Of a stretch of 64,000 nt of DNA, positions 13,701-28,473 are shown piece by piece. The notes under the pieces are model-generated. The model did not search any database, had not been told where the DNA came from, and saw nothing but the letters and a program-made list of their open reading frames with translations. How positions within the stretch are numbered: position 1 is the stretch's first letter; every line of letters starts with the position of its first letter. The stretch lies in contig CM076270.1 of assembly GCA_038380795.1 (NCBI GenBank), positions 10,911,001-10,975,000 of the forward strand, read 5' to 3'. The stretch is from Pyrocephalus nanus. Lineage: Eukaryota; Chordata; Aves; Passeriformes; Tyrannidae. Made by a program: the position numbers and the translations under genes.

Positions 13701-16700
13701 CTGTAAATCTTGATGCCTCTGCCAAAGGGGATAGAGGGACTGATTTCTAGTTCCTCAAGCCTATAACATCAGCAGCTCTTCTGAGCAGAAAAAGAAAAAG
13801 TTCTTGAGTTAGCAAAATAATGCTCCTCTGGCCTGAAACTCAGCTCAGAAGTGCTTCCTGGGCTCCTCGTGTAGCTGCTTCCCTGTTGCAAATCTTCATA
13901 AAGCAGAGAACGTTCTGTTTATATTTTCGCTTGCAATTGGCAGGGGTTGGCAGGTTATCTGAATACTCCATCTCTGTCTGTATTTGCCTACTTCTGATCT
14001 GTTGACAGTATAAGAGTGTCAATATTTTTTCCCTTGTAAGGTGATATGAGCAACTGCCTAACTGTTGACTCAACTGAGGATTACTAATTTCAATAGCTAG
14101 TTAACAAATCAGCCCACACTCCAGGTAGAAGGTAAGTTCCTGCCACTTCTGAAAGAGCCCTGGGAAGCTAACAGTGATCAGTTGCTTGGAGCCCAGGGCT
14201 AAGCCAGGGTGGAGTGTGATGATGTTCCCTTTGTGAGGTGGTTCACCTGGCCAAGAAATAACCTGGGTGGGGCAGGTATGGCGCTTCATGGGATGCACTA
14301 TTTCAGGATGTCTCTTCCTCCAGTTCTTTGGATGGTAGCTTCCAGAAATTTACTTTGCATTTAAATTGTGGCAAGTAAATGCTGAATTTTCTTTCCTCCT
14401 CTTAGTGCGATTTTATAAAACTTATCCATCTAGCTTGGATCTCTTCACAGAGAGGATGGAAGAGCAGGCTGTAGCAAAGGTTGGTGAAAAGTTTGCACGG
14501 AGCTTGCCAGCCCAAATCCCACCTACCTGGGTCATAACAGGGTACTTTTTGCGATGTGGCAGCTGTGGAGCACATTTCAGAAATAGGCTGTTTCCATCTT
14601 GTGCTGAGCTATGCCTTCCTCCAAGTGTACAGGCACTGAACATGCAAGACCTGTGCCTACTCAGCAGTGCTTTCACTCTAATTATTATTTTTAGTCATCT
14701 TTGAGATACCAGGAAATGGCTTCTACTCCATTTCCCATTGTCTTTAAATGCTATTGAGATGACCATTAGAATGTAGTGCAGGCTGTCTATGTTTATCTGG
14801 TTCTGCTCTGCTTTCTATTTGTTCTGCAATTATCTTGTGAAACACTGTGTATGCTGTCAGGCATGATTTTTTTTTTCCAGCTCTGCTCATCCCTTTCTTT
14901 TGCACACATGCATTTACAGTTTTTATACAGTTCATTTTTTTCTAATGGAAATAATGTCCTGTAAAGGTCTGAGAAGAGAGGAGTTGCATGTGTGCTCTTT
15001 TCATTACATTAGAAATGAGTGTTGATCAAGTTCCACTGGAGTGAATTTACATGTATTTCCATGTAACAATATTCTAGAAAAGACTTTCTGTCTTTATTTA
15101 CAGTTCTACCATGTGTATGGATAAAATAAGCTCAGAATCTAAATAAAATGTGTGGTGGTGGTGGGAGATGTCCATCTCAGCAGTTTGTGCACATGTATAA
15201 CCTTGCTCTGTTGATATTCAGTCTGACAAACAATGTCCCTACTTTTACTGCAGTTTTTGTCAGCTTCTGTGGAAAATATCCCAAACATATCAAACTTATT
15301 CACTGTCAGTGCTGGGGAGGCATCCATTGTGCCTACAAATCTTCTATTTCAGCATCCAGTTACCCATCCAAATGCACAGTGCCACATGAAAAGCAGCTGG
15401 CAGTGCTGCAGGACCAAAGGCATAGTTTAGTTACAGGTACCCGTACATAATGAAAAATTCTGGCTGCCTTGCTGTTTCACAGCATCTTTTACATGTAAAA
15501 TGACTTATATAGATGGACAAGACAAAGAATGGGAGAAAGGAAATATTATTCCTGTTTTTCTGGTAGAGAAACTATTGGCCAGCCAATTTCAGCAAAGCAT
15601 TTGAGGTGGTGCAAGGAGTCTGTAGGAAGCTCTGAACTGTAGTGGAATAAGTATGGGAAAATCACCCCTCTCCTTTCTCCATGGCTGGGACAGCCATGGT
15701 GGTGATGTTACAGGGAGAGCTGTGCATCATCTCTGTGGTCAGCCCTTGAAAAGTGAAACTTCTCAAGGTTCTCTAGGTCTGCCCAAAGACATGAACCTGC
15801 ACCTCCTGACTCACCCTATGGCTATTTTGAGCACTGAAAACCCAAAATTTACAGATTCAGCTGCAGTTGCAAAATAATCCAATAGAACTGGATTTGAGCC
15901 ACATTAAATCAAATACCTAATTTGAATTAAAACAAATCTTGATAGTTTGGACCCATAATTTCTCATTCACTGATTAAAAAGTTCCTCTCCAGGCTGATTG
16001 CTTACTTTTGCTCCTTACCTTCTTGACAAGAGCAAATATCTCCCTGCTTATCTCACTTAAAATCATCTATTTCACATTCATCATCTGAATTCAATTAAAA
16101 ATAACCTGCAGCTGTAATTGTTGAGGGCTGTTTTTAACTGAACTCCCTTCATCCCAGAGCATGTGGGATTTCCCCCTGCAGTTCCAAGAGCAGGTGGTCA
16201 ATGGGAAATTCCTACAAGCTCCTCTGTATGGGGCTGCTCTTGGGGCGCTAGTGTATCAGATCTGACTCAGCACGCATCTCTACAAAACAGAAGACTGATC
16301 ACATCCTCCCTCCCCTTTTTATCAATACTTGACACAAACTATGTGAAAAGGGGGGCTATGGGATGCAGATCTGCCCTTGAGTTTTCCAGTGCATGTGCAT
16401 GCTGTGTGTAAGAGGCAGCCAGAATGTCCTCTCAAGATTGCCTGCAAATAAGTTTGTGCAGCATGACAAGATGTGCCACAGAACCATTTTAGTTCATTTT
16501 GAACACACAGAATACAAGTTCCCTGCAACACTTGTGTGACTAGCACAGTTTATATCATAAAACAATTAGAAGCAAATGGGTTTGGAGTGTGTAAGCATTC
16601 GTTCGTCATCCTTCTCTTATTGTTAATGGGAAGCTTCCTGTTAAGAACTGGGTGAGGCCCTGCCTTGCAGAAATGTTCACAAGCAGCGTGAGAGATTCTT

Positions 16701-16910
16701 GCTTTTGTTTCTACTTTGAGGGAACTCAGTGAAGTCTGCAGCTCAGACTGAACTGCAAAATCCAGACCTCAGCTGTGGAGAAATAACTTATTCTAGGAGA
16801 TGAGAGGACCTTGATTTGGCTTCAGTTGTCTTAGCTTCTCTATCCTCTGTTCATGTTTTCAGGATTCTTGGTAAAATTTCCTATGCATTTTTTCTGTTTA
16901 ATTAGAGGAA

Positions 16911-16931
16911 TTTTTTTTTTTTTTTTTTTTT
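16911..16931 (+). repeat. Poly-T tract (21 T)
   Basis: This is an uninterrupted run of T. It could be the A tail of an old - strand retroposon or simple slippage. No recognisable element abuts it. Confidence 0.9.
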
Positions 16932-19542
16932 GGTGGAGAGCTTAAGGCTCAGTGGTTTAACTCCCTTCTCTGACTAACAGCAGAGAAAAAATGTTAAAAC
17001 TTGTTACTCTTCCTTTTTATTCAACTTGGCACATGAGGAGCAATAGTTTACTCAGAGAAAATTTGGCAAGGGAACTATCTTGATTTCTTTCAACGTCTTT
17101 GAGTGTTGTAGTGAAAATGAGTTTTGATTAGACAAAATCAAAAGCCCTTGAAATCCTCATATGTATAGTGCAAGTGGAATCCTTCTCTTGTAACTTGTCA
17201 TCGCTGTGTAAATGTGAGCTCTTGGTGCCTCTTTCACTGGCTTTGAAAAGGCTTTGGATCCAGGAGATGTGTGCCAGTTTACTTGGCAACATGGTCTTTC
17301 TCTCATGGTCCAAGACAGAAATATTCTGTGTATCCCCCCCACACACACTCAAATAGGAGCAATGCTCTCCCCAGCCCATTCTGAATTTGGGATCTGCTTG
17401 CAGATCTGCCTGCACACTCTGTCATTTTGCAGCTTGAGAAAATGTATTTCTGCTTTAGCCAGGAAACTTAGTCTCCTCCTTCCCCTGCGTCCTCTTCCCT
17501 TAATGCAACACTAAAATTACACCAACTTTAAAGGATACTTGGCATCCAAAGTAACACACCCGTACTGTAGCTTGTCCAAATTTACATCTCCAAAGCACAC
17601 TGCGCACACTGATGTGCACATCTTTGTGGCCATTCCCTGGAGCACAGTGCCATGTTTGGCTTCTGTTCAGATGTGTGTCCCTCCAAGAGCCCAGCTCTGG
17701 TAGGTAGTTTCATTGCAGTGACACACAATCACAGCTGCAGACCAGCTAAACCCCACCCTGTGTCACTCAGGTTTTGGAAGGCTTTCCTTTCCTCCATCTG
17801 CTTTGTGTGTCACCAGGCCATTTCTGTCCCTGCAGCAAGGGCCCTGGGGCATGAGCCCGGAGTTGCTTTGTTCAGCAGCAAACCCACCAGCATCAGTTCC
17901 CTCTAATGCAAGTGGGAAAGCAAAGCTTGTAAAATGGCGCATTTCCAGGCTCTCTTCCTTCCCTGCTGAGACAGGCCATGAAATGTTTCAATTTTAACAT
18001 CAGGCAAGTGGGTTCTGTGATTGGCAGACAATGAAGTCAGATTTCCTAGGGCTTTGTCTGGTGGTTAATGAAGGGATGGTTTGTTGGGTTTGTTTAGGTT
18101 TGTTTGTTTGTTTGTTTTTTTCCCCCAGAACTTTCTTTCCCCTATTGCATCATATGAAGCCTGCAATGTAATAATAACCATTATATATGCACAGCAGAGA
18201 GATCCCTGGATGGACAAAGGGATTCTCTGGTGTTTAATACAATAGTCTCCCCCATGGTTATTTCTCCTAGATCCTGGTTTTATAAATGTTCTCATTAAGA
18301 TTCTTTTAATCTGGTAAAGGCTGGACCACTTCTTGCATCCTTCCCTTCAGAGAGCACAAGACACTTGTGGTTTCTATGTACCTGGTCACCAGACAGCATA
18401 AAATATGTAAGAACTGAGTATTTTCCTGAGCATCTGTTAGCAGTGGTAGGAACTGGCCAGCTCCAAATTGAAAGTAGGAATGTTGTAGAGGGAGAGGAGG
18501 AAAAGCATGATATTACAGTCCTCTTAAAAATTTTCTTGATAAGGCAGTAGTATCATTTTCTGCTGAAACCTTTGTAAGGAGAAATGGAAACAAAGCATTC
18601 AGACACTGTTACAGTACACCAGACCCTGAAGAAAGACATCTTAACACCTCTCTGAAGGTTTCTGTACATGTGCTATCAGGATGCAAGTGGGAACACATAC
18701 TTCTTTTTACTTACCTTTGAGAAATTGGCTCAGTTACTGAAGGTCTGTCTCTCTTTAGTGGCCTACATTTCCTGTCCTGTTCCCCAGCACTACCACGTAT
18801 CTCTTCTATACAGAATGCTTTTCATTCACTGATTCCCAAACTGGCTCTTATCAAGTAAAAAGAGTTGCAGCATCTGGATGTGAATGGCATACAGACCTTA
18901 CCTGAGCCAGGGCATCTCTCCCTACTACAGCTGTTCTTTGCCCCTTTCCATCTCTATCTGATACCTCTGAAGGGGTGCATATACATCTCCTAGTGCTTCT
19001 TGAATCCCAAGCTACAAGGCTTTACAGAACCATCCAAAGCAGTCTAGTAATGTCCCTCTACTCTGTGCTAATCACATGGGGATTTCAAATGACTTGAGCA
19101 TTTCACATTTTTGTGTAATCTCCTTAATGTGGGGGCACTTTGGGAGCTCTCAGATTGCAGGGAGTTCAGGGTAATTTTAACTTGTTGGAACACCACAAGT
19201 TTCCACAGATCTGAGCATGGAGGTTTGGTGGGGTTAGGAGCTGCAGTACTTGCGTGGGAAATGAGCGGTGGAGGAGTCAGCAGGTCCATTTGCATTTCTG
19301 TTAGAGCAGGCATTTACTGAATGAATAAGGACACTGGTTGGCACCTAATATCCACCTTGGAGCGATTAAGGTGCAAGGAGATCTGCATGTGCTCATTTGC
19401 AGAGGTGACATTTCAGATTGAAGTAGATAGTGATGCCGTCTGTGAAAGCTGATGTAAGTTATTTGCTGAACAGTCGGACTCCATTTTACAAGGTTACTCT
19501 TCAGTCATGTTTTATTGGCAGCACACTGACATGCAGGTTATT

Positions 19543-19575
19543 ATGCAAATTCTCAGAAATGCTTATCTGTGGTTT
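19543..19575 (+). promoter_or_regulatory. Candidate enhancer core: octamer, GATA and RUNX motifs
   Basis: Within 33 bp the sequence holds a perfect octamer ATGCAAAT (19543-19550), a GATA-type TTATCT (19563-19568) and a RUNX-type TGTGGTTT (19568-19575). The motifs are visible in the sequence. That they act as an enhancer is inference, and short motifs of this kind also occur by chance. The gene they might serve, TP63, starts about 19 kb downstream. Confidence 0.25.
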
Positions 19576-21036
19576 GACACTGTTGATCTATTCACAGTTA
19601 TAATCTCCCTGTCCCTGTATCTTTTCCTTCTCTTGGGATAAAATGTTACAGATGTAAAAGCTATTTTGCTATGATAGTTCCTCTCCCTGAGTGTTTTTCC
19701 GGCAAAACATTTAGGTCTCTGGTATTTTGGTCAAACTTCAAAAGAATCAATTGATTAGCAAAGACATGAAGCAGTTTCCACAAAAGAGACAGCTGAGCAA
19801 AAAAGTGAGGGAGAGGGGGAGCATGTTAGGAGTCAACTAATTATTGAGTGGCATGAAGAGGTCATCTAGATGCTTTATGCTCACTTACTCCCATGAGCTG
19901 AAGTACAGAACTAGACTGGTGGCTGCCAAGTGCAGAACAACCCAAAGGAGAGTGACTGAAACTTGCAGATGTGCATATTCTTATTCCTCTTTATGGGCAT
20001 TGCTCTTCTTGTCACACTGAACTGTTACACAGTGCAATTTGCTACCAGAGGAAGCTGTGGGCACAAAAAGCTTCTGTCAGTTTTAACTGGTAACTAATGA
20101 AAGTACGTGACTGATTTACTAAACGCAACAGTAACATCTCTGGCTTGGGGTCTCCCAAAGCTGGAAAACGTTAAACCCAGATGAAGTGCTGCAGGTGAGT
20201 CTGGTGAGACCTGGTCAGCAAGACTTGCTGAGTCTGGTGTTCTGTAACCCACCCTCTTCACCCAAGGGTGTGCTTGGTCCCTCTCCCTTAAACTTCTCTT
20301 CAGAGTCAGACAGAGCAGCAGAAAATGGGGGAGGTGAATTGTCCTGTTTCAGCTACAGGATAATGAGACTTGTAAGGCACCAGTTCAGCAAGAAAGATTG
20401 CTGTGATTGAGATCCCACTATCCTCGAGTGGCCATGCAGAAGGGAGCCTGCCTTGAAACCTGAGTTGAGCCCTCATAGGGCAGATTTTCTTGGCCAGCAT
20501 TAGTGGTGATAGAGTGATGTAATAAACTTCATTTCCCCTCCTTTTTAAAAAAGAAACTGTATCTCACTGGGTAGAACCTCCTTGTCCTTCATCCTCTAGC
20601 TGAAGCCCAGAGCATGAGTCTTTGGCTTGTGTTTGTCCTTGGGAAACCTTGAAGAGAACAAATGCTGAGCCAGGCTGAGTCTCCTCTGGCAGTCAGGGAA
20701 AGAGAGTTTGCAGGGGTATATGGAACACTAGGGGCTGAACACAGCAATTACAAAAAGCAGAACATGCTGAAATTCAATGCTAAATGCATGTCATCTTGCT
20801 GCTGGGAGGTTGGTTCCCCCTCAGGTATTTGTTCTTGCAACAGAAGATGTGAAGTCCAAGAGGTTTCCTGTGTGCCAGCTACTCCCAAGGCCTGTGGGCA
20901 TCCTGGTCATGCTCCATGCTAGGTGGCAGGGTGGGGGCTGCCAGCATCCTGCCTCTGCCGACACCCAGGAGAGATGCGGGGAAAAGGAGCTCACTACGTT
21001 CAATAGCTAGGCTGCAGCTGATTGTCAAAAGCAGTC

Positions 21037-21047
21037 TAATTTAATTA
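21037..21047. promoter_or_regulatory. Palindromic homeodomain dimer site (TAAT-N3-ATTA)
   Basis: TAATTTAATTA fits the P3-type palindrome bound by paired-class homeodomain dimers. More TAATTA-type cores follow at about 21085-21092 and 21136-21142, making the patch a plausible developmental enhancer. The motif is seen; function is inferred. Confidence 0.25.
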
Positions 21048-24000
21048 GAGCTGAACTGGATCTTTATTTAATGAGAACTGAGACTAATTAATTTTTGGAG
21101 TCACAGTTTGAAAGACGCTTTGTTCCTTTTGAATAGGTAATTAAGTGAGGCGTATGCAGACAGTCTATGCTCTGCTGCATTTGCAAAGGATTTGTTCTCT
21201 TTCTTATCTTTATCTTATTTGTATAAGCACTTTGGAATTAGGAATTAATTGTTTTGTTGATAATGATGTTGGGTATAATTATCTTGCTTTAGAAAGGCAG
21301 ACTTTGTCCAAGTACCAGGGCTTTGTCTACTAGAGGACGCTGACCAGACCAGAATTGCTCTGCCGTGGTCATGGGTACAGAACAGATGACAAGCTGCCCA
21401 GGATGATGAGCTGTCTTTGAACTGCTCTGAGCTAAAGCTACTGCTTAGGAACAGAGTGTCCAAGTGGGAGCCACTGCAGAGTGGCAGGTGACAGCATTTT
21501 ATAACACCAGCTCCAGTTGGCTTTCCAGTAGACAAGTTATCTTTCATGTGGCTTCGGTTCTGCCAAAGCAATACAGTGTCACCACAATGCCAAGCTGCCT
21601 GGCTTCAGCAGGAGATTTTTTTGTCCTTTTTTTTTCATTTGTAGTGGCCCTATGTGCACCACTGCACTGGATCAGAACAGCTTGGCTATTTCGTTCCTCA
21701 CTCCCATAAAAGCCACAGGGGCTCTGATGTTTGGAAACAGAAGGCAGCACCTCATTAATTGAAGTGACATTCATTTGCAAGCCAAGGTTTAATATTTTGA
21801 TTTTCGATGTCTATGGAGTAATCTTCTGTGACTCATTCCCCATTGGCAACAGCCATTAACCTACAATGTTCAATATCTAGCAGGCAATTTCCATTAGAAA
21901 GCAAACTTGATGTTTGAGCCCAGCATTCCTTACAATGGTCTTGATGAATCTTTTTCATTTGTGATGCTTAATACAGAGAGCTTCATGGTTTCTGGCAGCT
22001 GAGTTAGCACACAGCTGAGTACAGCTTTGATTCGTCTGAGGACCATCCCTGTCTTGACTGTTTTGTGGGCTCTCTTTGCTACCCCACTGCACACTTACGT
22101 ACATCACGTATACCTGGGGGTGCATCTGTATGAGTCCGCAAAGAAACCAGGTCACACTCACAAGACCCATGTGCACATGCTCTCTTTTGCAAAAGCCCAT
22201 TCTTTGAAGGCTGTGGGTTGGTACAAGATCATGACTGTATGACCAGTTTAAAGCCATTGAAATAGCATATGTACTTCTAACACAACAACACTTGCCCTCC
22301 CTCAGCTTGACCCATTGATCCAAAAGAATGAAAATTGTAACTTCTTGGTGACTCAACCTTATTGGAAAGAAAAGGAATAGTTTCTACTGACAATAGATAG
22401 AAACAAGGGCTATGATAGTGTGTCCCTGTCACGATACTTCCCTGCAACATCCCTAGATTGATTTCTTATTTTTTCGTCCCATCCATATCTTTGGAGATCC
22501 ATTCTCATATTTCAGTGTCTCTCTAGGAGAACAGAAAAACCTCTTTCAGAGGACTGCTGTAGAATGGTGCATATTTCAGATCTGTTGCCCAAACAGGGAA
22601 TGCACTGTTGATCCATTTCTACCAACCCCAGTTTTTACACCTACCTATTCAACTTTGGAAGAGACCTATGCTGAAGCATGTCTTCAGAGAATCCCTACAT
22701 CTTAACTTTGGAACTCCAGCTTATTCTCTCTCCTGGGGTCTGTCTGTGCTGAATGCCATCTGCTATAATCATGCTTTCCTATCTTTCATTGCTTAAGGGC
22801 TGCTTTCCTATTCCCTGACAGAATCATTAATTTTGTCCTACTCTTGTTACATGCATCTCTTTCTACACTTTTAGATGCTCCAAACCCCTTGTATTTCCTT
22901 CAGAAACTCCTAGTGAGAGGCATTTGGTGCTCTCTCTTGCCTGTATGGCACTCTCTGCACAGGCCATGTGCTATGTTACTTGGCTGCCAAAATGGCAAGG
23001 CAGTCCTGGAAGGTCTGTTCTCCATTTCATTGAGACTGGAGCCCAAGAAAGCCATGCTGGTGGCTGCACCATTTGAGTGCCTGCTGTGGGAAGCCTCTCC
23101 ATGTGGCCCTTCCTGGGCAAGGGATGTTTCCAGAAAGAGACTGCTGTTCCCTTTGATCCTTTCCATGTGGAAAACAGAAGCAGTGACCACAGGGCTCTTT
23201 GTCCTTTCTCTTACCCTTCCCAGCTCCCAGTCCCAGCTCTGTCCCTCTCCCTGCTCATGTTCCTGCACTGCTGGGAACTCTTGAGCTGCCTCAGGCATGA
23301 GAGGTGCGTCGCTCTTGCATTGATGTGGCAGCGTGGGGAAGGAGAGGTGAGGGTGCTGAGGGCTGAAGCAAGAGAGCCTGAGAGCAGGTGCACTGTGGTT
23401 AGGGCATATGACTCTATCCATTTAATCACCTTGGAGCAGGTCTCCACCTATCCCTCCCTCTCTTTTTCTGGAAAGTTACTGTAAGTTGCATATTTGTGAT
23501 GCTTTCTGCTGCTGCAGGCAGGATGACTTGTTTTCTACTATCCAGTCACCTGCAAATAACTTGCTTTTGGTCAGCTGCATCATCTAAGGACAGCCTAAAT
23601 CTGCTGAATGGCTTCCCCAGCCTGGTTTGCACTGCTCTTGACCATTGTGAAATGCAAGAGGTTCTCCTACAGTTTACAGATGGCCTGACCTGAGATGATG
23701 CTGGATACATCACGAGGGTTGAGGCACTCTCTGAGCACAGAGCATTGCAGAATCAGACCTTGCTGGATGGAGAGGATGGCAATGCAGTGTTTGCAGACAG
23801 ATGTGAGCCCCTGTCCAGTCTGGACAAAAGCCAGCTCCGGATCAAGGTATATGGCTGTAGTTATGATTGTGCTGGGTATACTGGTCTGGGCTCTCAGCCA
23901 GGCTCACATAACTGTGTGGATTTGGGTCCTGAGCTGAATCTTATCTGGTTAGGGCAGAGCTCACTATGGGTCTGCTCAGAAGAGTCCATCAGAACAACTC

Positions 24001-27000
24001 AAAATGGTTATCCCACAGACGTGCCAAATGTGTCTACAGAAACAAGTAGTCAATCCCATCCAGATTCCTCACCATTAATCTTCATCTAGAGTCACACCTC
24101 TTGAGGCCAACAGCTTTGAGATCAGCCAAAATCAATAAAATTCTACATTGTTAGTATATCCTCAGTGCAGTGCAGCTGTCCTTGCTATGCAGGGAGCATA
24201 ACTTAATCTCGCAGTGCAACGTGCTGAATTTATCGCTTGTTGTTCAGGAAATTTAGAGTGATGGGTGGGGAAAATCCTGGGGTTTGATTCAGAATTTGTG
24301 CTATATCTGTGAGTAAAAACACACATCTGACTCAAAGCAAACAGCTGCTATTTGGGCTGTAGTCTTTCACTGTGCTGTTTTCCTCCTTTCTTTGACTGGT
24401 GGCAAGAAGGGAGATCGAGAACAGAAACTGTGTTGAATAAAATTGATTTGTGGGAAGAAAAGCAAGCAGAGTTTTATCCTTTTATATAAGGGGAAGGTGA
24501 TATCATTCAAATGAAGAAATAATTTCCCCTTTAACTTAGCTCTTGAAAAATGCCACAGTGAATTATTTAATCTCCTTAAGCAGAGCCCCTAATCTAGCTT
24601 CCTCACAGGCATTTGCTTACAGTATCTATGTCAGCCTCTTAGCACAGGGAAAGTTGCTCACCATTCTGACTCCTGTGCTAAGAGGAATTTCTGCATACCT
24701 GTCCCCCAGGCTGCTTGCTTGCTGAGCACTCCCCAGGGCATGAAAAGTGGGAAAATACCAAAAAGGGTAAGATACAGCTGTAGCCTGTTAATTAAATTGA
24801 AAACAACATCCCGGTGGCAAAAAAAAACTTACTTAAGTCAGTGAGAATTCTTCTGTGACTTGAATAAGGACAGTTTCAGCCCAGATCTATATCCATGAGT
24901 CCTGTTTATATGGCTTTTGGGCCATTTAAACCTCTGCTGCTAATATTTGGGTTTTGAACTTCATGCTGCATTTTCATTCATGGGCTGCCCTTAGCTCTGG
25001 TCACTTCTCGGTTACTGAATGCAACATCAACATCTATAGGAGGTCTTTTGAAAACGCTGGACTTTGGTCTGCTTTTTCCTTGAGGTTCAGGTAACTGATA
25101 TTATTCTGTTGTTGCTTTTCTTATGGTTTAAAGTTGAATTAGAATGACAGAGCAGGATTTTCTGGCTTTAGGTTTGAGACTAACTTCAAGGAAATCATAG
25201 AGAGTCGCTTCTTTTCATACATGGTGTCTCCTGCAGGGTTATTCTCAGTGTGCATGTTATCACCTTGTGTGATATATAATCACCCAGAGGCTAGGACATG
25301 CAAGCACATGGTTGTGAATACCCACAGAAACACTGTGATCCCTTGCCCTGATGCCAGAGATAAATGCTTTGACTCTGGACTCTATTATATTCTCAGAACC
25401 AAACCACTCAGCAAACCTGCCTCGTGATTCCACTCAACCCTGTCATAATGATTTTAGAAGAAAACCACAAGAAACGTGGTGGTTTTGGGTCCATGTCAAA
25501 GCACAGCAGAAGAGCGTTGGTTGATTACTTTTTTAAAATTCATTTTAACATTACATTCAGAGTGAAAGTCTGGGCGTATACCTAAATATTAGAAATGTAA
25601 AGAGGGTCTTACATATGATTGTGGTAAGAAACCACTGATATAATTTGAAAACTTACCGTGTATGCAGGAGATGAGATAATTTAAATATAACTCTGTGAAA
25701 TCCCACCATGAAAACTGTATGTGCTTATGGGTTACTCTACCCTTTCTTTGCTTTCTATTTTGTCTTAAAAACCCGATTTTCCCTGATACACTAACAAATA
25801 AAAATATTCAAACTTCAGCTCTGTGAATTTAACATTTTCTTCTCCTATCCTCTTTGTCCACGCTTTCCCCAGACACACACACACAAAAAAAGCAGCCCAT
25901 GGCATGTACCTGACAGTGATATACCCTCCTCTCCACACCTGGGTATGAACACACTTGCAGACAGCTGCTGTGAAACAAAATCTTTTTGTGATGAATAACA
26001 GCTCTGGAGCTCACCAGGCATCTGACTGTTACTGGTCAAGGGACTGCTGAGGTCAGTGGCAGCATGTGCAATTACAAAACACTGGGCAGTTGTCCAGGTG
26101 GTTGGTGGAGGCGCAAGCACACCCTGTAGCTATGAGTGCATTTGAGCCTCTGGACTGAGCAGTGTTGAGGACAGGGGAGGGTGGTGGTGGCAGCTCAGGC
26201 AACTGCAGCTGTGTCTCATGACAGTGAGCAGAGTTGTTGGGAAGGTGACAAAGAGGCTCCAAAGTATGTAGCAAGTTTCTCCTCCTGGGCTTTCCACTAT
26301 TCTATGGATAGTGCAGGGAGATTTGATAACAATGCTCACAACTAAGCCAGATATGCTGCTCTGGCTGGTTGGGGCACTACCATGTCTTCATAAAACCCTT
26401 CTCTCTGCCTGGCCATCATGCCAAGATGATTATTGTTGCATCAGGCATGAAGGGAACACAATGGGGCCTTTGTTTGCAGATGCTGCTGACCACAATATGA
26501 TGTCTAATAGAGTCTCACTGCTCTTCATGTTGATGAGACACTGGTGCATGAAGTGATATAGGAGAAGCACTGGCAGGGACTCGTCCTAGTAGAATGTGTG
26601 TGGTGACAACCATTGCCAGGCAGACAGGAGGCATGGAAACATCTTTAGTCTCCCCATCAAAAAAACTCTGAATTAATTTCTCAGCTTCCTTTCCAAACTC
26701 TGTAACTGCTAATGCATTCAGAGTTCTGAATTGCTTCTCCTTCCCTCAAACTCTTATGAGACCAAGAATATCTGGGTTAGAGGCCATCAGCAGGTAACAC
26801 TGGTGTGGTCCTCTGTGCCCTGTCAGAGGGAAGTTTGCAGTCCTTCCAAGAGGTGTGAAAGCTGACACAGCAAAGGCCTCCTGAGATTAATGACAGAATA
26901 GGGCTTTGTGTGCAGAGGATTCTTCACACTTCTCCACTGCTTTAAACAGGAGTGCAGAGGGTCCTAGTGAAGACAACCTTATACACTGTAGACAGAGCTC

Positions 27001-28473
27001 TCTTAGATCTCTTTAACGGTTGGAATTGTGAAATATTTGTTGCATCTATAATTAGGGAGTAGAACAGATGGCTAAAGCTTAGTTATAATTAAAGCCTAAT
27101 GCACGGTAAAATATCCCAATGCAGCCAGTGATTCAGCAGCAACCAAAGAATTTTAATTCCTTCTTTGCTGGGCTTAAGCTTCAATTGCAGGAATTGAGAC
27201 TTCAGGGAAAATCTGTTGCATCACTTATTACATAGGGACATGGCTCTATATTAAAGGATTGTGTGGAAATTTTTGATTGCTATGTATTAAGTTATATTGT
27301 GTGGTCTTGCTTACCTTAGTAGTTTGAAATCATGTGTGAAAAAGGCATGTGAATTGTTTTAACAACACGGAATCTGCATGTTGCAATCCGTTTTAGAAGA
27401 GACTTTCTTAAAACCTGTCTGCCTAGTAATTGATTGCTAATGCTTCGGGATAAGTTATTTGGAAAGAGGCATTAATAAGGTGCTCTTAGAAACACATTTT
27501 ATTTATAAATCTGTTTCAAATGGAGCTTTCAGAACATCATTTAATGCACATTTAACACCACTTTCAAGTATGGATCAGAGACCATGAGAACTGGAAGCAA
27601 CTGAATAAGCTTCTCATTTCCTGGGAGGCAGGAGACCAGACACGGAGTTAGCATCAGGCAAAGAAACATAAAGATGTGTTACTGTGAGCTTTGCAGACTG
27701 TGGAAATGGTTTTTATGTTTGAGGTTGGGGTTTTTTTCCCATACTCTTATTTAAAGCAGAGGGAGGTAAGTAATACATCCTGCCAAATGTATGCAATGCC
27801 AGCTCTCCCAAAAGGAAAACATGAAACAGTTCTGTACCATTCCTGGAGACTGAGAAAACACCAGAGGAAATGTTATTATGAGTGCTCCCCTTCCTCATCT
27901 TCTCAGATGACTTACTGGAAAGATTTACCTGTATCTACCTGGAATATCAGGACATTCATTGGTACACTAGTGATGCACTTGCTGGGGCTACAGCTGCCTG
28001 AGAGGTTTTAAAGGTGTCCCCTCCTCTCCTTTCAGCAGGCTGGAAAGAGATGTTAAGTGACAGTTTTTTCTCAAAGCTGTGATTAGTCTTGAATGGCCAC
28101 TGCTCTTGCTGGAGGACTTGTGTGGCACATCTTTCGTAGTGAGTGCAAAAGGAAAGACCTGGTGTTTACTGTGGATTATAGGCACGCAGAGAGCCCATAA
28201 CTGCTCAGTGCCTAATCAGCATCCCATATATTTTGGTTGTCTGTCTAGTGCTGTCTTAAGTTGCAGTGGATTTGGGTGCAGAAGTTGTATGCATGCTATG
28301 TGGGCTCCACAGGACTTAAAAAGCTCCTACACTTAGCAGAGCTAATGCAGATTATGGGTGCTGCCTGGAAATCCTTGAGCAGGAGGCAGGTAGTGTTAAG
28401 GTTTCCAAACTGATGCTATTTGAGCAACTTGTACCATGCTTTGGAACCCTGCCTTTAAGAAGGGTGACTTGGA

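Noticed and set aside
22844..23484. Overlapping ORFs of 135-173 codons on both strands as a gene
   Set aside because: Openness on both strands reflects local GC-rich composition. There is no domain, no codon pattern and no splice evidence.
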